Assembly: GCA_012974295.1 (NCBI GenBank) | Contig: JAAXQM010000123.1 | Location: 1-11,179 of the forward strand | Length of the DNA stretch: 11,179 bases | Direction: 5' to 3' | Source of the DNA: Dehalococcoidales bacterium | GTDB taxonomy: Bacteria; Chloroflexota; Dehalococcoidia; E44-bin15 | Shown: piece by piece, positions 7,107 through 11,179 of the stretch | Numbering within the stretch: position 1 is the stretch's first letter | Layout: each line of letters begins with the position of its first letter | Program-made: the position numbers and the translations under genes | The notes under the pieces: generated by a model | Seen by the model: the letters and a program-made list of their open reading frames with translations, nothing else | Database searches by the model: none | Told to the model about the DNA's origin: nothing

Positions 7107-7610
7107 ATTAAACTTAAGCTAGACCTGCATACACATTGTTGTGAGGCTACCCTCTTTAGAGATCCCAATGAAGATATAGTCGGAAGGATAATTGCCCAGA
7201 TAAAGGCCAGAGGACTGGATGGTATCGCTATCACAGAGCATTGGGACAAGGAATATGGATTCAAGGTAAAAGATATTGTGGAGCGGTCATTTAATAGCGA
7301 GGTGCTCATCATTCCTGGCCAGGAAATCGATATTAGGTGGCATCAGGAAGTAGAGCTTTTTCTGCCTAACGGAGCCACCTTTCGCTTTCTCGCTCACCCT
7401 GGCTATCCCACAATTTCCAATGTAATAGAGAATATTCAGGGCATTGAGATAGAGAATGCACTTCACTTCATCGATAAAGAGAGGGTAATGGCGCTAGCTG
7501 AGGAATATGACCTGCTTTTATTAAGCAATAGCGATGCCCATTCCATAGACACTATTGGTCGGTGCTACACCGAGATCGACATTGAGGAACTCATCGCTCG
7601 TGCCCGGTAG
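7107..7610 (+). CDS. PHP-domain metal-dependent phosphoesterase, non-canonical start
   Basis: Small PHP-domain protein, probably a metal-dependent phosphatase or phosphodiesterase. Read from an ATT at 7107 it has 167 residues, starting KLKLDLHTHC after the first residue. All expected metal-ligand motifs are present: HTH (H8, H10), ITEHWD (H45), GQEIDI (E73), LAHPG (H97) and NSDAHS (D143, H145). No ATG, GTG or TTG occurs in frame between the preceding TAG (7101) and GTG 7278; a start at 7278 would remove the HTH and TEH motifs. A GGGGGA run lies about 8 nt before the ATT, an acceptable binding site. The frame is the same as that of the crotonase upstream, so amber read-through would make a fusion. 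Substrate unknown. Confidence 0.8.
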   Translation: MKLKLDLHTHCCEATLFRDPNEDIVGRIIAQIKARGLDGIAITEHWDKEYGFKVKDIVERSFNSEVLIIPGQEIDIRWHQEVELFLPNGATFRFLAHPGYPTISNVIENIQGIEIENALHFIDKERVMALAEEYDLLLLSNSDAHSIDTIGRCYTEIDIEELIARAR

Positions 7611-7651
7611 CGGCCCTATATATTAACGGATAACACAACTGTCGATTCGGT

Positions 7652-7674
7652 TAATATTAATTGACATAATATTA
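7652..7674. repeat. two palindromic TAATATTA boxes, possible operator
   Basis: The 8-bp palindrome TAATATTA occurs at 7652-7659 and 7667-7674, 15 bp apart centre to centre, with ATTGACA between. Just upstream TATTAAC (7621-7627) and GTTAATA (7650-7656) form a wider inverted repeat. Together they fill the 118-bp gap before the second crotonase and its promoter. Regulator binding is a guess; AT-rich spacing DNA can produce such repeats by chance. Confidence 0.35.
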
Positions 7675-7692
7675 TTAGCGCTCACGTTCCCC

Positions 7693-7722
7693 CTGACGTT
7701 TTCACGAAGAATGTGTTAAAAT
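7693..7722 (+). promoter_or_regulatory. promoter placing the transcript start at the second crotonase GTG
   Basis: CTGACG (7693-7698, four of six to TTGACA) and TAAAAT (7717-7722) are separated by 18 bp. The expected start site coincides with the GTG at 7729, so the transcript would be leaderless, which fits the absence of a Shine-Dalgarno sequence there. Confidence 0.5.
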
Positions 7723-7728
7723 AACGGC

Positions 7729-8493
7729 GTGCGCAATTTTGGTACCATTCTCTATGAGAAAAAGGACGGCATTGCATATATTACCCTGAATCGCCCTGAA
7801 GTGCTAAATAGCTATAATGTTCAAATGCGCGACGAGTTATATCAGGTGCTTACTGCTATCAGGGATGACGCCGATGTGATGGTCGCCATTTTCAAGGGGG
7901 CTGGGGAGCGGGCCTTTTGTGTAGGTGCTGACCTTACCGAGTTCGGAACAGCACCATCGCCGATAATCGCCCGCCAGGTTAGGTGGGAGCGCGATGTATG
8001 GGGCCTCTTTTCAAGCATAAAGCAACCCCTTATTGCAGCGCTTCACGGCTATGTATTCGGCTCCGGTGTAGAGATAGCGCTATTCTGCGATATAAGGATA
8101 GCATCCGAGGACACTATATTCAGCCTTCCCGAGGTATCATTGGGCATGATTCCGGCAGCAGGAGGCACCCAGACATTGCCTCGACTAATAGGTAAAGGCA
8201 AGGCTCTACAATTGCTTCTTACGGGTGACCGCATCGATGCTCAGGACGCCTATCGCATTGGGCTGGTGAATATGGTAGTGAACCGCGAGGAACTCTATTC
8301 TACTGCTGTTATTACGGCACGGAAGATACTTTCTTGCAATACCATTGCCATACGGTATGCCAAGGAGGCGATTACGAGAGGACTCGACCTCACACTGGAG
8401 GATGGGCTGGCCTTGGAGAGAAGGCTTGCTTATATTCTGAAAGACCTGGATAGAAAAGATGCCTCTCCCTCCATAACAGGTGCAACTGCTTGA
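7729..8493 (+). CDS. enoyl-CoA hydratase/isomerase (crotonase) family protein
   Basis: Crotonase-fold protein of 254 residues with both catalytic glutamates retained: E115 (GSGVEIALFCD) and E135 (LPEVSLG), matching Glu144 and Glu164 of rat enoyl-CoA hydratase. It can therefore plausibly hydrate an enoyl-CoA. Other marks are ITLNRPEVLNSYN (18-30), the oxyanion-hole AFCVGADLTEF (62-72) and GGTQTLPRLIGKGKALQLLLTGDRIDAQDA. The C-terminus ends in DRKDASPSITGATA, without the usual EG-x-x-AF-x-EKR helix that the first crotonase has, so the last 15 or so residues look replaced. Start is GTG at 7729; an in-frame TAA at 7717 excludes any longer form, and there is no ribosome binding site, so translation is probably leaderless. 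Sir2 and the ligase follow in the same direction. Confidence 0.9.
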   Translation: MRNFGTILYEKKDGIAYITLNRPEVLNSYNVQMRDELYQVLTAIRDDADVMVAIFKGAGERAFCVGADLTEFGTAPSPIIARQVRWERDVWGLFSSIKQPLIAALHGYVFGSGVEIALFCDIRIASEDTIFSLPEVSLGMIPAAGGTQTLPRLIGKGKALQLLLTGDRIDAQDAYRIGLVNMVVNREELYSTAVITARKILSCNTIAIRYAKEAITRGLDLTLEDGLALERRLAYILKDLDRKDASPSITGATA

Positions 8494-8519
8494 ATGTAGT
8501 GTAGGTTAGAAGGATTCGT

Positions 8520-9287
8520 GTGACAAAGGAAATACAGGAACTTATAGAGGAAGCGATAAAGTTAGTCCTCGATGCCCAGAAAATTGTGATATTCACCGGG
8601 ACAGGCTTGAGCACAGATTCAGGTATGTCTGGCACTACAGGCTCAAGCATTTCGACTTCCAAAGAATCTTCCTTTCCAACGTTTGTAGGTAATCCCACAA
8701 CGCGGAGAAAAAGCTGGCAGACATGGAACATGTTCCGCATGATAGAGCTGGCACAGCCGAACCCTGCTCACTACGCTATCACCGAGCTCTATACAATGGG
8801 TAAGCTGGACTGCGTGATTACTCAAAACGTGGATGGACTGCATCAAAAGGCAGGCGTACCAGATGAGAAGGTCATTGAGCTTCACGGGTCACTTCGGCGG
8901 GTGAAGTGCGTTAATTGCGATAGGCGATACCCTATCATAGAGGTCGCCAAGAGGCTGGGGGATGGTGAGGAGGGATCTATATGCAGTGAGTGCGGTGGGT
9001 TGTTGAAAGCAGCAACAGTCTCGTTCGGGGAACCGCCACCGACTGCGGAGATAGAAGAGGCGGAGCAACACGCACGGAATTGCGACCTGTTCATGTTATT
9101 AGGCTCTTCCTTGATGGTATATCCCGCAGCCTATATGCCTATCTATGCTAAAGAGGCCGGGGCAAAGCTGATAATCATAAATGTTGGCGCCGCCTCTATG
9201 GATGAGAGTGCTGATGTACTAATCGATATGGATGTGGGGAAGGTATTGCTAAGGATTATCGAGGGTGTTAAAAACAAGCTCGCTTAA
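8520..9287 (+). CDS. Sir2-family NAD-dependent deacylase with aberrant NAD loop
   Basis: Sirtuins remove acyl groups from lysines using NAD. The 255-residue protein keeps TQNVDGLHQKAG (101-112), catalytic H122 in ELHGS, four zinc cysteines (C130, C133, C155, C158) and GSSLMVYPAA (195-204). The N-terminal TGTGLSTDSG (26-35) resembles TGAGIS-x-x-SG, but the following GIPDFR motif, which contacts NAD, is missing. Residues 36-53 are instead Ser/Thr-rich. Other frames of 8627-8682 read more like a sirtuin (VWHYRLKHFDFQR at 8627-8665; PFQR at 8671-8682 leading into in-frame FVGNPTTRRKSW), suggesting a small deletion and compensating frameshifts. Start GTG at 8520 has AAGGA at 5 nt, 26 bp after the second crotonase. 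The product may be inactive, so it could be called a decaying gene. Confidence 0.82.
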   Translation: MTKEIQELIEEAIKLVLDAQKIVIFTGTGLSTDSGMSGTTGSSISTSKESSFPTFVGNPTTRRKSWQTWNMFRMIELAQPNPAHYAITELYTMGKLDCVITQNVDGLHQKAGVPDEKVIELHGSLRRVKCVNCDRRYPIIEVAKRLGDGEEGSICSECGGLLKAATVSFGEPPPTAEIEEAEQHARNCDLFMLLGSSLMVYPAAYMPIYAKEAGAKLIIINVGAASMDESADVLIDMDVGKVLLRIIEGVKNKLA

Positions 9288-9358
9288 TCACAGTAACCGG
9301 ATTTGTATGGCGGGTATTAGTTTTTACATCTTTCGAGATATTATTAAAGGAGGTTAGA

Positions 9359-10918
9359 TTGAACACCACGGAATTCCTTACTATCGCTTCTGCTGTATGC
9401 CCTGATCGGACGGCACTCATATTTGAGGGGAAGAGATTCAGCTTTAGTGAACTAAATGACCGGGCTAATAGGTTAGCTAATGCCTTGGCTGGTCTGGGAA
9501 TAAGAAATGGCGATCGGGTAGCCATCCTACAGGTCAATTGTAATCAATACGTAGAGGCCTACTATGGAATAGCCAAAAGTGGCGTCATCTTCGTACCGCT
9601 GAATTTCAGAGCAAAGAAAGATGAGCTCATCCATATGCTCAATCACTCAGAGACAAATACCCTCCTGGTAGGTGGGCGCTATGTCGATATGGTAAACGAT
9701 ATGCGTCCTGATCTGCCCCTGGTGAAGCACTATATATCTACAGATGGAAAGCGGGAGGGCATGCTTGATTATGAAGAGTTGCTTGCCACTTCGTCGGCTG
9801 ATGAATTCATCGCCGAGATCGATGATGAAGATATCACGATTCTGATGTATACCGCGGGGACTACTGGATTGCCTAAGGGAGTGCCCCTACCCCACAACAG
9901 CTTCAGTGTCTATATGCTGCAGAATGTGAACCCGGTGGACCCTGAGACCGAAGAGACTAACCTCTTGACCATGCCGCTCTACCATGTAGCGGGAATACAG
10001 GCGATGCTGGCAGCTACCTATGGTGGCCGCTCCCTGGCGATGATGCGGCAATTTGAGGTCAATGAGTGGTTGGAAACAGTGCAGCGGGAGAAGGCTAATA
10101 GAGCGATGCTTGTACCCACTATGCTGAAGCGGGTCATTGACCACCAGGATTTCGCGAAGTACGATCTCTCCAGCCTGCGGGTGATTACGTATGGGGCAGC
10201 CCCTATGCCCTTTGAGGTGATCAAGAAGGCCATCGATCTTTTTCCTGGGATGAACTTTATAAATGCCTTCGGTCAGACGGAGACCGCCTCTACCATCACC
10301 ACTCTGGGGCCTCAGGACCATGTCATCGAGGGAACCGAGAAAGAAAAGGACAAGAAGCTGAAGAGGCTTACCTCATCCATTGGCCGACCCATGGCCGATG
10401 TGGAGATGAAAATTATCGACGAGGTGGGCAATGACGTACCCGCAGGGCAGGCTGGTGAGATTGTAGCCCGTGGGCCGAGGTTGATGGGTGGATATTGGAA
10501 AGATGCCGAGAAGACGGCGAAAACGATGACCAAAGATGGATGGCTGCGCACTGGAGACATGGGCTATATGGACGAGGATGGATACTTCTTCCTCGCCGGT
10601 CGCGGCGATGATATGATTATCAGGGGCGGTGAGAACATATCGCCTGAAGAGGTGGAGAATGCGCTATATGCTCACCCAGCTGTTGAAGAGGTGGCAGTGA
10701 TTGGAGTTCCCAATCCGGAATGGGGCCAGGAGCCCAGGGCGGTCGTAGCGCTCAAGAAGGGAGAAACTGCCACCGCCGAAGAGCTTATCGAATTCTGCCG
10801 GGAGCGGCTATCCGGCTTCAAACGACCCCGCTCCGTGGTATTCATCGATGCCCTTCCCCGCACCAGCACGGGAAAGATATTGAAACGCGTACTCCGCGAG
10901 CAATACGGGCAGCCTTAG
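9359..10918 (+). CDS. AMP-forming acyl-CoA synthetase/ligase
   Basis: Activates a carboxylic acid with ATP to an acyl-adenylate and then an acyl-CoA. The 519-residue protein has the standard order of ANL-superfamily motifs: YTAGTTGLPKG (164-174) for ATP binding, MPLYHVAG (205-212), FGQTE (304-308), GWLRTGD (394-400), the hinge region RGDDMIIRGGENISPEEVE (415-433) and the C-terminal PRTSTGKILK with the catalytic K506. P500 to K506 fits the PX4GK motif known for reversible lysine acylation. The start is TTG at 9359 with AAAGGAGG 5 nt upstream. The Sir2 gene ends 71 bp before it. Substrate may be a medium- or long-chain fatty acid or an aromatic acid; sequence alone does not decide. Confidence 0.94.
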   Translation: MNTTEFLTIASAVCPDRTALIFEGKRFSFSELNDRANRLANALAGLGIRNGDRVAILQVNCNQYVEAYYGIAKSGVIFVPLNFRAKKDELIHMLNHSETNTLLVGGRYVDMVNDMRPDLPLVKHYISTDGKREGMLDYEELLATSSADEFIAEIDDEDITILMYTAGTTGLPKGVPLPHNSFSVYMLQNVNPVDPETEETNLLTMPLYHVAGIQAMLAATYGGRSLAMMRQFEVNEWLETVQREKANRAMLVPTMLKRVIDHQDFAKYDLSSLRVITYGAAPMPFEVIKKAIDLFPGMNFINAFGQTETASTITTLGPQDHVIEGTEKEKDKKLKRLTSSIGRPMADVEMKIIDEVGNDVPAGQAGEIVARGPRLMGGYWKDAEKTAKTMTKDGWLRTGDMGYMDEDGYFFLAGRGDDMIIRGGENISPEEVENALYAHPAVEEVAVIGVPNPEWGQEPRAVVALKKGETATAEELIEFCRERLSGFKRPRSVVFIDALPRTSTGKILKRVLREQYGQP

Positions 10919-10959
10919 CGATGCTCCTTGAATAATTATAGGGTAAAAAGGAGGCGAAA

Positions 10960-11179
10960 ATGTCCGGATCCGTCAAGTGGTTATCACACGCTTGTTTTAT
11001 GATTACCTCAGCCAAGGGGAAGATAATTTATATCGATCCCTTTTTTGTGGATAATCCCCTACGCCCAATGAGCCTGGACGACGTAAAAGTAGCGAACATA
11101 GTTCTGGTAACCCATGACCACCCGGATCACGTTGGAGATGCTGTGGATATTGCAGAGAATACGGGAGCCACTGTAGTAG
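10960..11179 (+). CDS. metal-dependent hydrolase of the metallo-beta-lactamase fold, UPF0173-like (partial)
   Basis: The first 73 codons of a gene that runs off the right edge. VKWLSHACFMITSAKGKIIYIDPFF and the metal-binding THDHPDHVGDA (HxHxDH) are typical of the metallo-beta-lactamase fold, and the order of segments matches UPF0173 (YtkL-like) hydrolases, whose substrate is poorly known. ATG at 10960 has GGAGG 5 nt upstream. It follows the ligase by 41 bp with no terminator between, so it is probably in the same transcript. The C-terminal two thirds are not visible. Confidence 0.88.
   Translation, partial: MSGSVKWLSHACFMITSAKGKIIYIDPFFVDNPLRPMSLDDVKVANIVLVTHDHPDHVGDAVDIAENTGATVV

Noticed and set aside
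9315..9344. Possible -10 box TATTAT before the ligase
   Set aside because: No matching -35 at 16-18 bp, and the implied start would fall in the ribosome binding site.
1..11179. CRISPR arrays, tRNA, rRNA, insertion sequences or defence genes
   Set aside because: No regularly spaced repeats, cloverleaf or rRNA segments, transposase motifs or terminal inverted repeats were seen on either strand.

Overview
The window looks like part of a bacterial chromosome from an anaerobic or facultative bacterium that degrades fatty or aromatic acids through CoA thioesters. The gene set (B12 importer under a cobalamin riboswitch, two-subunit CoA transferase, crotonase-family enzymes, AMP-forming acyl-CoA ligase) is common in Chloroflexota such as Dehalococcoidia and in anaerobic degraders of other phyla. 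That placement is inference; there is no rRNA, tRNA or phylogenetic marker here. Base composition looks even, and I see no transposase, integrase, CRISPR array or phage gene.

Left half, all on the minus strand. A strong promoter (6258-6286) feeds a cobalamin riboswitch aptamer (6102-6239), then an intrinsic terminator (6022-6052), then btuF-btuC-btuD (5968 down to 3109), the lipoprotein, permease and ATPase of a vitamin B12 importer. A second, near-consensus promoter (3047-3075) starts a four-gene run: CoA-transferase subunits A and B, hypoxanthine phosphoribosyltransferase and adenine phosphoribosyltransferase. Spacing in this run is tight: 36 bp, a 4-nt overlap, then 32 bp. The leftmost 425 bases hold no convincing complete gene, one small inverted repeat, and possibly the start of a further minus-strand gene leaving the window.

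Right half, all on the plus strand. A promoter (6299-6327) lies back to back with the riboswitch promoter, with 12 bp between the two -35 boxes. It reads into a crotonase-family protein (6360-7103) lacking one catalytic glutamate. The next gene is a small PHP-domain phosphoesterase with no ATG, GTG or TTG start; it probably begins at an ATT codon. After a 118-bp gap with AT-rich palindromic repeats and a second promoter come another crotonase that seems to be translated leaderless (7729-8493), a Sir2-type deacylase (8520-9287) whose NAD-binding loop seems frame-scrambled, an acyl-CoA ligase (9359-10918), and the start of an UPF0173-like metal-dependent hydrolase running off the right end.

Working model: the ligase activates a carboxylic acid to its CoA thioester, the crotonases hydrate or otherwise process enoyl-CoA intermediates, and the CoA transferase on the other strand moves CoA between acids. 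The Sir2 protein next to a ligase carrying a PX4GK acylation motif suggests lysine-acylation control of the ligase. The damaged NAD loop raises the question whether that control still works. The most unusual points are the missing start codon of the PHP gene, the scrambled sirtuin loop and the catalytically altered first crotonase.
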